A DNA stretch of 64,000 bases from Actinomycetes bacterium (GCA_023461275.1 JAEYMI010000028.1:124001-188000), one strand, 5' to 3'; shown: positions 7,127-16,296, counted from the stretch's first letter. Program-made: numbers and translations. The notes: generated from the letters alone by a model not told the origin.

Positions 7127-8539
7127 GTGGCCGGATCCGCGATTGTTCATCCAGGCGTGGACCCGGCCGTCCCTGAACCGAATCACGGTCTGCGTCTCGG
7201 CTACCCGGTACTCGTCGGTGCCGCACTCGTTGCTTGCGCCGTTGTCGCGTGGCACATCACCGCGTTCCCGATCGCCAACCCGTTCTACGGACTGTTCAAC
7301 AACTACACCGACCTCAGGGTGTACCGGGCGGGCGCCGAAACCGTGCTCGATGGCCGGCCGCTCTACAGCACGTCGCTGTACCGAGGTCTGGGGTTCACCT
7401 ATCCGCCGTTCTCGGCGATCGTGCTGGTCCCGTTGGCTCTGACGGGTCCGAGCCTCGCGCACGTCGTGTGGTGGATGGTCGGCCTAGCCGCGCTGATGGC
7501 GGTGATCGTCATCGGCTTGCGCAGCCTCGGCTATCGGCTCGACACCCGCACATGGGTCTTCGCCGGGCTGTTGACCGTCGCGTCGACGGCACTGGAACCC
7601 ATCCGAACCACCTTGTGGCTCGGGCAGATCAACATCGTGTTGATGTTTCTGGTCGTCGTCGACCTGGTGCTGCTGGAATCGCTGCGTCCGAACTCGCGGT
7701 TTCGCGGCGTCGGCGTCGGACTGGCTGCCGGACTGAAGCTGACCCCGCTGTTCTTCGTCATCTATCTCCTGGCGATCCGGCGACGATTCGCCGCGCTGGT
7801 AGCGCTGGCGACCTTCGGCGTGACGATCATCGTCGGTTTCGTGGTGATCCCGGGTGACGCCTGGGAGTACTGGACGCGCGATATCGCCGGGGAGTCGAGG
7901 ATCGGTCGGGTCGACTCACCGGCGAATCAGTCGATCAACGGATTCCTGTCACAGATGCTGGCCTACTTCGACGTCCGCCGGTTCGCACACCGGGTGCCCG
8001 ACGGTCCGCCGGTATTCGAGGCGCCGACCTGGATGTGGGTGCCCATCGCGCTGATCGCCGTCGGATTGGGTCTGTGGGCGGCGGTGCTTGCACACCGCGC
8101 GGGGCGCCACTTGCTCTCGGTCACCATCGCGGGCATGACCGCCTCGACGGTCTCGCCGTTTTCGTGGGGCCACCACTGGGTCTGGTTCGTTCCGCTGATG
8201 CTCGTCGCCTTCGACGTCGCGTACCGGTCGACGCTGTCTGGCTGTCGAAACCGATTGTGGTGGTGGGCGGCGCCGGCCGCGATCGCGGCCCTGTCGTTCA
8301 CCTGGTGGTATCACTGGTGGGGCGTCGGGCCGCGGCTGGGCGCCGATCATCCGATCGCGTTGGGTCTGTTCATGATGCCGCGCTGGCCCGACCCGCACTG
8401 GTGGGACTACCTCGCGTCGACGCTCTATGCCGGGTGCTATCCGCTGGTGCTGCTCGGCACGATTGTCGTCACGCTGATCGCATGTCGAAAGGGAACGATT
8501 TCCCGCCGGCGGGTCGTTGTCGGCTCGAGCGGGTTCTGA
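7127..8539 (+). CDS. GT87-family polyprenyl-phosphate-mannose-dependent alpha-mannosyltransferase
   Basis: This is an integral membrane protein of about 470 residues with roughly ten hydrophobic segments. It carries the family signature: an acidic site after the first membrane span (NNYTDLRVYRAGAETVLDGRPLY), then FTYPPFSAIV, ANQSINGFL and SPFSWGHHWVW. GT87 enzymes of mycobacteria (the Rv2181/Rv1459 group) transfer mannose from decaprenyl-phosphomannose on the outer face of the membrane to build lipomannan and lipoarabinomannan branches. That agrees with the pgsA-patA-pimA block 3 kb downstream. GTG 7127 is chosen because it follows TAGCTT as a leaderless start and leaves a short cytoplasmic N-terminus. 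The exact linkage is unknown. Confidence 0.85.
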   Translation: MAGSAIVHPGVDPAVPEPNHGLRLGYPVLVGAALVACAVVAWHITAFPIANPFYGLFNNYTDLRVYRAGAETVLDGRPLYSTSLYRGLGFTYPPFSAIVLVPLALTGPSLAHVVWWMVGLAALMAVIVIGLRSLGYRLDTRTWVFAGLLTVASTALEPIRTTLWLGQINIVLMFLVVVDLVLLESLRPNSRFRGVGVGLAAGLKLTPLFFVIYLLAIRRRFAALVALATFGVTIIVGFVVIPGDAWEYWTRDIAGESRIGRVDSPANQSINGFLSQMLAYFDVRRFAHRVPDGPPVFEAPTWMWVPIALIAVGLGLWAAVLAHRAGRHLLSVTIAGMTASTVSPFSWGHHWVWFVPLMLVAFDVAYRSTLSGCRNRLWWWAAPAAIAALSFTWWYHWWGVGPRLGADHPIALGLFMMPRWPDPHWWDYLASTLYAGCYPLVLLGTIVVTLIACRKGTISRRRVVVGSSGF

Positions 8540-8587
8540 CCACCGAAAGCTCGACAACGCTGACAACCACAACGAGGGGGCCACCGC

Positions 8588-9001
8588 ATGCCGGTCGCAA
8601 CGCAACTGCGGGTGTGGGGACGTAAGAAGCGCTACGTGGTGCGCAGCAACCCACGATTGCATCGCATATATCGGATCGTGGTCGGTGTCATCGGCGCGAT
8701 CGTCTTGGCGTGCGGGATCGTCGCCATCCCGTACCCGGGTCCCGGCTGGCTCATCGTGTTCCTGGGCCTGGGCATCCTGGCGTCGGAGTTCGACTGGGCG
8801 CATCGCCTGTTGACCTTCGCCCGAGGCAAGTACGACGCCTGGCTCGAGTGGATCAAGCGGCAGCATTGGTCGGTGCAGGGCGTGTTCGGTCTTGGTACCG
8901 CGCTGGTGGTGGTCGGCAGCTTGTGGGTGCTCGGCGCGCTGCAGACCGTGGGCGGCTGGGTGGGTCTGCACCACGAATGGCTGGCCTCGCCGCTGTTGTG
9001 A
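8588..9001 (+). CDS. TIGR02611-type small membrane protein with PGPGW motif
   Basis: This 137-aa protein has a basic N-terminus (RVWGRKKRYVVRSNPRLHRIYR). The first membrane hairpin carries the family signature PYPGPGWLIVFLGLGIL, followed by FDWAHRLL, and a third hydrophobic segment occurs at about residues 98-118. Such proteins are widespread in actinobacteria, and their function is not established. It lies 48 bp after the GT87 gene on the same strand, with thrS beginning 133 bp later. The ATG is preceded by a GAGGGGG stretch at 8574-8580. Confidence 0.8.
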   Translation: MPVATQLRVWGRKKRYVVRSNPRLHRIYRIVVGVIGAIVLACGIVAIPYPGPGWLIVFLGLGILASEFDWAHRLLTFARGKYDAWLEWIKRQHWSVQGVFGLGTALVVVGSLWVLGALQTVGGWVGLHHEWLASPLL

Positions 9002-9025
9002 CTCGAGCGCGTAACTCGGGCGGGT

Positions 9026-9068
9026 CCCAAAGGGCTTGGGCACCTCGAAACCGACTTGGGCACCTCGA
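9026..9068. repeat. Repeated CTTGGGCACCTCGA in the thrS leader
   Basis: The 14-mer CTTGGGCACCTCGA occurs at 9035-9048 and 9055-9068, a 20-bp period. CCCAA at 9026-9030 could pair with TTGGG in either copy (9036-9040 or 9056-9060), giving two mutually exclusive hairpins upstream of thrS. A TACGAT hexamer follows at 9069. The pairing is visible; a regulatory role is speculation. Confidence 0.3.
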
Positions 9069-9134
9069 TACGATCGACCCGGCAACACACCACTGCGGGA
9101 CGTCGTGTCCCGCCCGTCCGCTGAGGAGCGAGTT

Positions 9135-11213
9135 GTGCCCGACAATCTGCAGGTGACCACGTCCGCCACCATCCGGGTGCCGGCCGGGACCACCGCGGGC
9201 ACCGCGCTGCGCGAGCACGACCTGCCGAACAAGGGTCCCGATGCGATCGTCGTCGTCCGCGATGCCGCGGGCCAGCTTCGTGACCTGTCCTGGACGCCGG
9301 AGCTCGACACCGACGTCGAACCCGTCGCCGCGAACACCGAAGCCGGACGCAGCGTGATCCGCCACTCGACCGCCCACGTTCTCGCGCAGGCGGTTCAGGA
9401 ACTGTTCCCGGACGCCAAGCTCGGCATCGGACCGCCCATCAAGGACGGCTTCTACTACGACTTCGACGTCAAGGAACCCTTCACCCCCGAGGACCTCGCG
9501 GCGCTCGAGAAGAAGATGAAGCAGATCATCAAGGCCGGCCAGCGATTCTCGCGGCGGGTCTACGCGTCGAAGGACGAGGCGCGGCTCGAGTTGGCCAAGG
9601 AGCCGTTCAAGCTCGAACTCATCGACGACAAGGGCGCGGCCGACGACGCCGAGGTGATGGAGGTCGGCGGGGGAGAGCTGACGGCCTACGACAACCTCAA
9701 TCCCCGTACCGGAGAACTCATCTGGTGCGACCTGTGCCGCGGCCCGCACGTGCCGACCACCAAGTACATCGCCGCTTTCAAGCTGACCCGCAGCTCGGCT
9801 GCCTACTGGCGCGGCAACCAGGACAACGCCGACCTGCAGCGCATTTACGGCACGGCCTGGGAAACCCCTGAGGCACAAGACGAATACCTGGAGTTGCTGG
9901 CCGAGGCCGAGCGTCGCGATCACCGCAAACTCGGTGCCGAACTCGACCTCTTCAGCTTTCCCGACGAATTGGGTTCGGGCCTACCGGTTTTCCATCCCAA
10001 GGGCGGCATCATCAAGCGCGAGATGGAGGATTACGTCCGCGCGAAGCACGTCGAGAACGGCTTCGAATATGTCGGCACCCCGCATATTTCGAAGGAACAG
10101 CTGTTTCACATGTCGGGCCACCTGCCGTACTACGCGGACACGATGTTCCCGCCGCTGCACGTTGACGAGGAACGCAACGAGGCCGGCGAGATCACCAAGC
10201 CGGGACAGGACTATTACCTCAAAGCGATGAACTGCCCGATGCACAACTTGATCTACGCGTCGCGTGGTCGGTCGTATCGGGAATTGCCGTTGCGTCTGTT
10301 CGAGTTCGGTCATGTCTACCGCTACGAACGTTCGGGTGTGGTACACGGACTCACCCGCGTACGTGGCTTCGCACAGGACGATTCGCACAGCTATGTCATG
10401 CCCGAACAGGCCAAGGACGAGATCCGCCACCTGCTCGGCTTCATCCTGGGGCTGCTTCGCGATTTCGGGCTCGACGACTTTTACCTCGAGTTGTCCACAC
10501 GTGACCCGGCGTCGGACAAGTTCATCGGCAGCGACGAACAATGGGATGTCGCCACGCGGATTCTCGAAGAGGTCTGCGTGGAATCGGGACTCGATCTCGT
10601 TCCCGATCCCGGAGGTGCCGCGTTCTACGGTCCGAAGGTATCCGTCCAGGCCAAGGACGCAATCGGGCGCACCTGGCAGATGTCGACCATCCAATACGAC
10701 TTCAACCAGCCGCAGGGATTCGATCTCGAGTACACCGCCTCCGACGGCACCAAGAAGCAGCCGGTGATGATCCACTCGGCGAAGTTCGGCTCCATCGAGC
10801 GCTTCTTCGGCGTGCTGACCGAGCACTACGCGGGCGCGTTCCCGGCCTGGCTGGCGCCCGTCCAGGTGGTGGGCATCCCGGTTGCCGAGGCCTTCGCCGA
10901 CCACCTGGCCACGGTGACCACCGAACTCAAGGCGCGCGGCATCCGAGCCGAGGTCGATTACTCCGACGACCGCATGCAGAAGAAGATCCGCAACCACACG
11001 ACCGGTAAGGTCCCGTTCATGCTCCTCGCGGGTGAACGCGACGTCGAAGCGGGCGCGGTGAGCTTCCGCTTCCGCGACGGCACCCAGATCAACGGTGTAC
11101 CGGTCGCCCAGGCGATCGACACCATCGTCGAATGGGTGGGTTCGCGACGCAACGAGTCTCCCACCAAGGATCTGATCGCCCCCGAGCCGGCGGCCGGGGC
11201 GCCCGATGCCTGA
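9135..11213 (+). CDS. thrS: Threonine--tRNA ligase
   Basis: This class II synthetase of 692 aa charges tRNA-Thr. The order is an N-terminal TGS domain (residues 1-70), the editing/second additional domain beginning with HSTAHVLAQAV, and the catalytic core. The core shows MNCPMHNLIY, the motif 2 region FEFGHVYRYERSG, and VRGFAQDDSH. The C-terminal anticodon-binding domain contains VDYSDDRMQKKIRNH. The GTG at 9135 is preceded by GAGGAG (9123-9128) and matches normal family length; an upstream in-frame TTG would add a non-homologous extension. It leads the operon with the HIT protein and the PIM-lipid genes, the same order as Rv2614c onward in M. tuberculosis. Confidence 0.96.
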   Translation: MPDNLQVTTSATIRVPAGTTAGTALREHDLPNKGPDAIVVVRDAAGQLRDLSWTPELDTDVEPVAANTEAGRSVIRHSTAHVLAQAVQELFPDAKLGIGPPIKDGFYYDFDVKEPFTPEDLAALEKKMKQIIKAGQRFSRRVYASKDEARLELAKEPFKLELIDDKGAADDAEVMEVGGGELTAYDNLNPRTGELIWCDLCRGPHVPTTKYIAAFKLTRSSAAYWRGNQDNADLQRIYGTAWETPEAQDEYLELLAEAERRDHRKLGAELDLFSFPDELGSGLPVFHPKGGIIKREMEDYVRAKHVENGFEYVGTPHISKEQLFHMSGHLPYYADTMFPPLHVDEERNEAGEITKPGQDYYLKAMNCPMHNLIYASRGRSYRELPLRLFEFGHVYRYERSGVVHGLTRVRGFAQDDSHSYVMPEQAKDEIRHLLGFILGLLRDFGLDDFYLELSTRDPASDKFIGSDEQWDVATRILEEVCVESGLDLVPDPGGAAFYGPKVSVQAKDAIGRTWQMSTIQYDFNQPQGFDLEYTASDGTKKQPVMIHSAKFGSIERFFGVLTEHYAGAFPAWLAPVQVVGIPVAEAFADHLATVTTELKARGIRAEVDYSDDRMQKKIRNHTTGKVPFMLLAGERDVEAGAVSFRFRDGTQINGVPVAQAIDTIVEWVGSRRNESPTKDLIAPEPAAGAPDA

Positions 11214-11790
11214 CCCCGAGGTACCCGACCCCGGAGTGCCCGACCCGGATCGGGCGATCCGCGACTGTGGGACCGGGGTGCCCGACCGCCTGCAGCGGCT
11301 GTGGAGTCCGCACCGGATGAGTTACATCACCGCTGACCCGCCGCCGGCGCAGAACTCCACCGGCCATCCGTTCCTGGACATCCCGATGATGAGCGACGAG
11401 GACGGATTGATCGTGGCCCGCGGGAACGCGGTGTATGCGGTGCTCAACCTGTACCCGTACAACCCCGGACACACGATGATCGTGCCGTATCGTCAGGTCG
11501 CCGATCTGGAGGAGCTGACCGCGGAGGAATCCGCCGAGTTGATGTCGTTCACGCAGAAGATGATTCGCACCATCAAGGCCGTCTCGAATCCGAATGCCTT
11601 CAACGTGGGTCTGAATCTGGGCTATGCCGCCGGAGGGTCGTTGTCCGAGCACATCCACCAGCACATCGTGCCGCGTTGGGTGGGGGACGCGAACTTCATC
11701 ACCGTCGTCGGCGAAACCAAGGTGATGCCGCAGTTGCTGCGAGATACGCGGACACTGCTGGCACAGGCATGGGACGATCTGCAACCGTGA
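11206..11790 (+). CDS. HIT-domain protein, probable AP4A phosphorylase (Rv2613c type)
   Basis: The 194-aa protein carries a histidine-triad domain with the active-site signature HIHQHIVPRW and the upstream NLYPYNPGHTMIVPYR and FNVGLNLGYAAGGS. It is collinear with Rv2613c, characterised as a diadenosine tetraphosphate phosphorylase, so degradation of AP4A is likely. AP4A is a by-product of aminoacyl-tRNA synthetases, and the gene overlaps the thrS stop by 8 bp. The first 15 residues are an odd Pro-Asp repeat (PDPEVPDPGVPDPD) whose codons begin inside the overlap; homologous sequence starts at about residue 27. A later start is possible but none is better placed. Confidence 0.9.
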   Translation: MPDPEVPDPGVPDPDRAIRDCGTGVPDRLQRLWSPHRMSYITADPPPAQNSTGHPFLDIPMMSDEDGLIVARGNAVYAVLNLYPYNPGHTMIVPYRQVADLEELTAEESAELMSFTQKMIRTIKAVSNPNAFNVGLNLGYAAGGSLSEHIHQHIVPRWVGDANFITVVGETKVMPQLLRDTRTLLAQAWDDLQP

Positions 11791-11830
11791 GCCCGAGAGT
11801 TGTGTGCGACGAGAGTCGGGGAGCGATGCC

Positions 11831-12556
11831 ATGCTGAGCATTCGCGGCCGGGCCTCGGTGTCCAAGGTCACGCTTCCCATGGGTCGGGCGTTGCTGCGCA
11901 CCGGCCTCACCCCCGACGTGGTGACCGTGATCGGCACGATCGCCACCATCGTCGCCGCACTCACCCTGTTCCCGATGGGCTACCTGTTCGCAGGTGCCAT
12001 GGTGATCTGGCTGTTCGTCATGTTCGACATGCTCGACGGGGCCATGGCTCGTGCCCGTGGCGGCGGCACCCGATTCGGCGCGGTGCTCGACGCGACGTGC
12101 GATCGAATCGCCGACGGCGCGATCTTCGCCGGACTTGCCTGGTGGTCGATCGTCACCGAACCCCATGAGCTCTTGTTCGTGGCCACGTTGATCTGCCTGG
12201 TCACCTCGCAGGTGATCTCGTACGCGAAGGCCCGGGCCGAGGCCAGCGGTCTCTACGGTGACGGTGGTCTGATCGAACGACCCGACCGGTTGATCATCGT
12301 GTTGGTCGGTGCGGGATTCACCGGCTTGGGCCTGCCATGGGCCATCCACGTCGCGATGTGGTTGCTCGCTGTGGGCAGCGTCATCACCGTCGGCCAGCGG
12401 ATGCGGTCGATCCGGCAGTCACCTGGTGCGCGCGACCTGATCCCGCTGTCGGCGCCCGCCCCGGACACCGAAGACGTGAACACCGACGGCACGGATACCA
12501 ACGGTGCGGGTACCGACGATGCGGGCCCCGGCGGCACGCCACCCGGGGCAGGCTGA
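11831..12556 (+). CDS. pgsA: Phosphatidylinositol phosphate synthase (CDP-alcohol phosphotransferase)
   Basis: This 241-aa membrane protein has about six spans. It condenses CDP-diacylglycerol with inositol phosphate, the first step to PI, PIMs and lipoarabinomannan. The CDP-alcohol phosphotransferase signature starts at Asp66: DMLDGAMARARGGGTRFGAV, with the last two aspartates in LDATCDR. The ATG at 11831 follows GGGGAGCG. The N-terminus then matches Rv2612c in length, and the extra codons from GTG 11804 do not. The C-terminal 35 residues are a low-complexity Asp/Thr/Gly/Pro tail beyond the last helix. The next gene starts 7 bp later. Confidence 0.93.
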   Translation: MLSIRGRASVSKVTLPMGRALLRTGLTPDVVTVIGTIATIVAALTLFPMGYLFAGAMVIWLFVMFDMLDGAMARARGGGTRFGAVLDATCDRIADGAIFAGLAWWSIVTEPHELLFVATLICLVTSQVISYAKARAEASGLYGDGGLIERPDRLIIVLVGAGFTGLGLPWAIHVAMWLLAVGSVITVGQRMRSIRQSPGARDLIPLSAPAPDTEDVNTDGTDTNGAGTDDAGPGGTPPGAG

Positions 12557-12562
12557 GCGCCG

Positions 12563-13525
12563 GTGTCAAGTCTTCCCGGACTCGACGCGGTCACCGCTCG
12601 CTTGTCTGATCTCGGCTATGGCGCGGGCTGGGCGGCCACCCGCTACGCTCCTGAATCGGTAGCGCGGTCGGCGTTCGACGCCATCGGCGGATTCGCCGGG
12701 CGCCGCAACGGCGGCCCGGAGCAACTGCGGCGCAACCTGTCCCGGGTGATCGGCACCAGCGTCGACGAGGTGCCCGACGAACTCGTCGAAGCCGCGATGC
12801 GCTCCTATGCCCGATATTGGTGCGAGGCCTTCCGGCTGCCCACCCAAGACCTGGCGTCGGCGGCAGCGACCGCGCATCTCGCCGACGCCGAACGAGCCGA
12901 CCTCGACGCCGCCATCGCCCGCGGCAAAGGCGTCGTGCTCGCCTTGCCCCACACCGGCAACTGGGACATGGCCGGCGTCTGGCTGGTGCAGAACTACGGC
13001 CGCTTCGCCACTGTGGCCGAGCGATTGAAACCGGAGTCGCTGTTCCGACGGTTCGTCGAGTATCGGGAATCGTTGGGATTCGAGATCTTTCCGCTTTCCG
13101 GCGGTGAACGCCCGCCGTTCGGTCAGCTCGCCGAACGGCTCCGCGATGGCGGCATCGTGTGTCTGCTCGGCGAACGGGACCTGGCCAAACACGGTGTGCC
13201 GGTGACCTTTTTCGGTGAACCCACCCGCATGCCGGCCGGATCGGCGCGGCTGGCCATCGAGACCGGCGCGACGCTGATGGTGGCACATCACTGGTTCCAC
13301 GAGGCGCCGCGATCGGAGATCTCGATCTCGGGGCCGATCGACGTCTCGGCCGGCGTCGATGCCACCACCCAGCTGCTGGCGGATACGTTCGCGCGCAACA
13401 TCGCCGCCCATCCGCAGGACTGGCACATGCTCCAGCCGCTCTGGCAAGCGGACTGGACCGAGCGCCAGCGGGCCAGGATCGCCGCATCCGAGGACGATAG
13501 GGCAACTGAAGAGGGCGGTACATGA
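12563..13525 (+). CDS. patA: Phosphatidylinositol mannoside acyltransferase
   Basis: The 320-aa protein belongs to the lysophospholipid/lipid A acyltransferase family. It carries the catalytic HxxxxD motif as HTGNWD (His130, Asp135), followed by the family motifs GVPVTFFGEPTRMPAGSA and the ending NIAAHPQDWHMLQPLW. PatA palmitoylates the mannose of PIM1/PIM2 at the cytoplasmic face of the inner membrane. The position between pgsA and pimA, as for Rv2611c, supports the assignment. It starts at GTG and ends in an ATGA overlap with pimA, so the two are coupled. Confidence 0.93.
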   Translation: MSSLPGLDAVTARLSDLGYGAGWAATRYAPESVARSAFDAIGGFAGRRNGGPEQLRRNLSRVIGTSVDEVPDELVEAAMRSYARYWCEAFRLPTQDLASAAATAHLADAERADLDAAIARGKGVVLALPHTGNWDMAGVWLVQNYGRFATVAERLKPESLFRRFVEYRESLGFEIFPLSGGERPPFGQLAERLRDGGIVCLLGERDLAKHGVPVTFFGEPTRMPAGSARLAIETGATLMVAHHWFHEAPRSEISISGPIDVSAGVDATTQLLADTFARNIAAHPQDWHMLQPLWQADWTERQRARIAASEDDRATEEGGT

Positions 13526-14646
13526 AGATCGGCATGGTGTGCCCGTACTCGTTTGACGTCCCCGGCGGTGTTCAGGCGCACGTGGTGGAACTCGCCGAGG
13601 TGTTCATCGCACGGGGACACGGGGTCAGCGTGCTGGCGCCCGCAGCACCCACGACGGTGCTGCCCGAGTACGTGGTGTCGGCCGGGCCGGCGCTGGCGAT
13701 TCCGTACAACGGGTCTGTGTCGCGGGTGAACTTCAGCCCGCATGGGTACCTGACGTTGCGAAAGTGGATCGCCGACAACAGTTTCGACGTTTTGCACGTC
13801 CACGAGCCCAACTCGCCGAGCATCTCCATGCTCTCGCTGATGGTCGCTTCCGGGCCGATCGTCACAACCTTTCACACCGCGACGTCGAAGTCATTGTGGC
13901 TCACTGTGTTTCAAAGCATTCTGCGTCCGTATCACGAGCGGATCGCCGGCAAGATCGCGGTGTCCGAGCTGGCTCGTCGCTGGCAGATGGAATCGTTGGG
14001 TTCCGACGCGGTGGAGATTCCCAACGGAGTCGACGTCGCGGGCTTCGCCGATGCGCGACCGCTCGACGACCTGCCCGGCTCCGGTCCGATCGTCTTGTTC
14101 CTCGGCCGCTACGACGAGCCGCGCAAGGGCATCGACATTCTGATGCGGGCGCTACCGCGCATCGTCGAACAGGTGCCCGACGTCCGCATCCTGGTCGTCG
14201 GCGGGGGTAATGAGCGAGCCCTACGACGGCGCGCGGGCGCGCGCGCGGACCACCTGATCTTTCTCGGACAGGTCGACGACGCCACCAAGGCTCGGGCACT
14301 GGCCGCGGCCGACGTCTACTGCGCACCCAATCTGGGTGGCGAGAGTTTCGGCATCGTGCTGGTGGAGGCGATGGCGGCCGGCGCGGCGGTGATCGCCAGC
14401 GATCTCAACGCCTTTCGGCGGGTGCTCGACGACGGACGGGCCGGACGGTTGTTCACCACCGGGGCTCCCGACGAGTTGGCCGAGGGAATCGTCGACCTGC
14501 TCTCCGACGACGATGCGCGCGCTGAACTGGTCAGTGCGGCACGAGTGCGCGCGGCCCGCTACGACTGGTCGAGGGTGGCCGAGCAGATTCTCAGGGTGTA
14601 TGAGACGGTGACCGTCGGGGCGGGACCGGTTCTCGTGTCGGACTGA
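13522..14646 (+). CDS. pimA: Phosphatidyl-myo-inositol alpha-mannosyltransferase
   Basis: This GT4-family glycosyltransferase of 374 aa transfers the first mannose from GDP-mannose to PI. The N-terminal Rossmann domain has the typical MVCPYSFDVPGGVQAHV acceptor loop and LHVHEPNSPS. The C-terminal domain has LFLGRYDEPRKGIDIL and the E-x7-E region YCAPNLGGESFGIVLVEAM, which binds the GDP-sugar. Length matches mycobacterial PimA (Rv2610c). The start overlaps the patA stop by 4 bp. With pgsA and patA it forms one PIM-biosynthesis unit. Confidence 0.95.
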   Translation: MKIGMVCPYSFDVPGGVQAHVVELAEVFIARGHGVSVLAPAAPTTVLPEYVVSAGPALAIPYNGSVSRVNFSPHGYLTLRKWIADNSFDVLHVHEPNSPSISMLSLMVASGPIVTTFHTATSKSLWLTVFQSILRPYHERIAGKIAVSELARRWQMESLGSDAVEIPNGVDVAGFADARPLDDLPGSGPIVLFLGRYDEPRKGIDILMRALPRIVEQVPDVRILVVGGGNERALRRRAGARADHLIFLGQVDDATKARALAAADVYCAPNLGGESFGIVLVEAMAAGAAVIASDLNAFRRVLDDGRAGRLFTTGAPDELAEGIVDLLSDDDARAELVSAARVRAARYDWSRVAEQILRVYETVTVGAGPVLVSD

Positions 14647-14784
14647 GTCGTACAGACCTCAGACGGCGAACCACGGCGGGGCGGTGGCTCGTCGACGTCG
14701 GCATAACGGACGTCGGTATTGAAAGATGGCAGATTTCCGAACACATCGGGATCGGGTGACAACTGTGGGGGTGAGGGTGGCATC

Positions 14785-15321
14785 GTGACCATTTCCGGCA
14801 TGACATTCATGGTGATCGTGCTGATCGTGCTGCTGGTGGCAATCGCCGCCGGATGGGCGTATCAGACGGCCAACCGACTCGACCGGTTGAACGTTCGCGT
14901 CGACCTGGCCAAGCAGTCGCTGGAAGCGGCGTTGGCGCGACGCTCGGTGGTCGCCCGCGCGATCGCGGCGGGGATGAGCTACAGCTCGGTCGACGGCACC
15001 CGGGCGTCCGGCCGCGAGCTGGCCGCGGCGGCCGACCGCGCCGAACACGCGCCACCGGAGTACCGGGAGGAGGCGGAGAACGCGATGTCGGCGGTGCTGG
15101 CCCGCACCGACACCGAATCCCGGCCCCCGGCGCTGGTGGTGGAGCTCGCCGACGCCGAGACAAGGGTGATGATGGCGCGCAGGTTCTACAACGATGCGGT
15201 GCGCGACACCCGCAACCTCGCCACCCGGCGACCGGTTCGGTGGTTGCGACTCGGCGGCACCGCGGAGTTGCCGACGTACTTCGAGATCATCGAACGCATC
15301 ACCCCCGCCAACCCGGGCTGA
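14785..15321 (+). CDS. LemA-like membrane-anchored coiled-coil protein
   Basis: This 178-aa protein has one N-terminal membrane span (MTFMVIVLIVLLVAIAAGW) and then a long helical region beginning YQTANRLDRLNVRVDLAKQS. That is the pattern of LemA proteins. ARRFYNDAVRDTRNL matches the conserved second LemA helix (typical ARRYYNxxVxDxN). It occupies the position of Rv2609c, which as I recall is longer and carries a NUDIX domain that this protein lacks. GTG 14785 follows GAGGGTGG (14773-14780). The function of the family is not settled. It lies between pimA and pdxS. Confidence 0.75.
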   Translation: MTISGMTFMVIVLIVLLVAIAAGWAYQTANRLDRLNVRVDLAKQSLEAALARRSVVARAIAAGMSYSSVDGTRASGRELAAAADRAEHAPPEYREEAENAMSAVLARTDTESRPPALVVELADAETRVMMARRFYNDAVRDTRNLATRRPVRWLRLGGTAELPTYFEIIERITPANPG

Positions 15322-15330
15322 CGCCTCACC

Positions 15331-15336
15331 TAGACT
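15331..15336 (+). promoter_or_regulatory. -10 element for pdxS
   Basis: TAGACT lies 47 bp before the pdxS start, just after the LemA-like stop. With the transcript start near 15343 it leaves a leader of about 40 nt that carries AGGAGAG (15371-15377). This suggests that pdxS has its own promoter. Confidence 0.45.
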
Positions 15337-15382
15337 TGACGGTGAGAGTGGTACCACCAGCAGTGACATCAGGAGAGAACAA

Positions 15383-16291
15383 GTGAGCGACAACGGCAAC
15401 GCACCCGAACTCGGTCAGGGAACCGCCCGGGTCAAACGCGGAATGGCCGAGATGCTCAAGGGCGGCGTGATCATGGACGTCGTCACCCCGGAGCAGGCGA
15501 AGATTGCCGAGGACGCCGGCGCCGTGGCCGTGATGGCACTTGAGCGAGTCCCCGCCGACATCCGCGCGCAGGGCGGTGTTTCGCGGATGAGCGATCCCGA
15601 CATGATCGACGGCATCATCGCGGCGGTCAGCATTCCGGTGATGGCCAAGGCCCGGATCGGGCACTTCGTCGAGGCGCAGGTGCTGCAGAGCCTCGGCGTG
15701 GACTACATCGACGAGTCCGAGGTCTTGACCCCGGCCGACTACACCAACCACATCGACAAGTGGCAGTTCACCGTGCCGTTCGTCTGTGGCGCGACCAATC
15801 TCGGTGAGGCGCTGCGTCGGATCACCGAGGGTGCGGCGATGATCCGCAGCAAGGGTGAGGCCGGCACCGGTGACGTGTCCAACGCCACCACCCACATGCG
15901 CCAGATCCGCGATGAGATCCGCCGCCTGACTTCGCTGCCCGCCGACGAGCTGTATGTGGCGGCCAAGGAACTGCAGGCCCCGTACGACCTGGTCGTCGAG
16001 GTGGCCCGGGCCGGCAAGCTGCCGGTCACCCTGTTCACCGCGGGCGGTATCGCCACCCCGGCCGACGCCGCGATGATGATGCAACTCGGCGCCGAGGGCG
16101 TGTTCGTCGGATCCGGCATCTTCAAGTCGGGCAACCCCGAACAGCGCGCCGCGGCGATCGTGCAGGCCACCACTTTCTACGACGACCCCGACGTGATCGC
16201 GAAGGTTTCGCGTGGTCTCGGTGAGGCGATGGTCGGCATCAACGTCGACGACATCCCGGTGTCGCACCGCCTCGCCGAGCGCGGGTGGTGA
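15383..16291 (+). CDS. pdxS: Pyridoxal 5'-phosphate synthase lyase subunit
   Basis: The 302-aa TIM-barrel subunit of the DXP-independent PLP synthase makes PLP from ribose 5-phosphate, glyceraldehyde 3-phosphate and ammonia delivered by PdxT. Conserved landmarks are KGGVIMDVVTPEQAKIAEDA, MALERVPADIR, and the catalytic lysine Lys89 in MAKARIGHF. KGEAGTGDVSNATTHMR and the phosphate-binding AEGVFVGSGIF follow. GTG 15383 follows AGGAGAG and fits the family N-terminus. The partner pdxT lies 4.4 kb downstream, separated by an inserted regulatory cluster. Confidence 0.96.
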   Translation: MSDNGNAPELGQGTARVKRGMAEMLKGGVIMDVVTPEQAKIAEDAGAVAVMALERVPADIRAQGGVSRMSDPDMIDGIIAAVSIPVMAKARIGHFVEAQVLQSLGVDYIDESEVLTPADYTNHIDKWQFTVPFVCGATNLGEALRRITEGAAMIRSKGEAGTGDVSNATTHMRQIRDEIRRLTSLPADELYVAAKELQAPYDLVVEVARAGKLPVTLFTAGGIATPADAAMMMQLGAEGVFVGSGIFKSGNPEQRAAAIVQATTFYDDPDVIAKVSRGLGEAMVGINVDDIPVSHRLAERGW

Positions 16292-16296
16292 GCAGC

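Noticed and set aside
9002..9134. T-box riboswitch upstream of thrS
   Set aside because: No T-box sequence (UGGN bulge element with conserved AGGGUGGNACCGCG-like box) or Stem I features are visible. The leader is short and only has the small repeats.
14647..14784. Earlier in-frame start at 14719 for the LemA-like protein
   Set aside because: It would add a Gly/Asn/Ser stretch before the membrane span that LemA proteins lack, and GTG 14785 has its own GAGGGTGG site.
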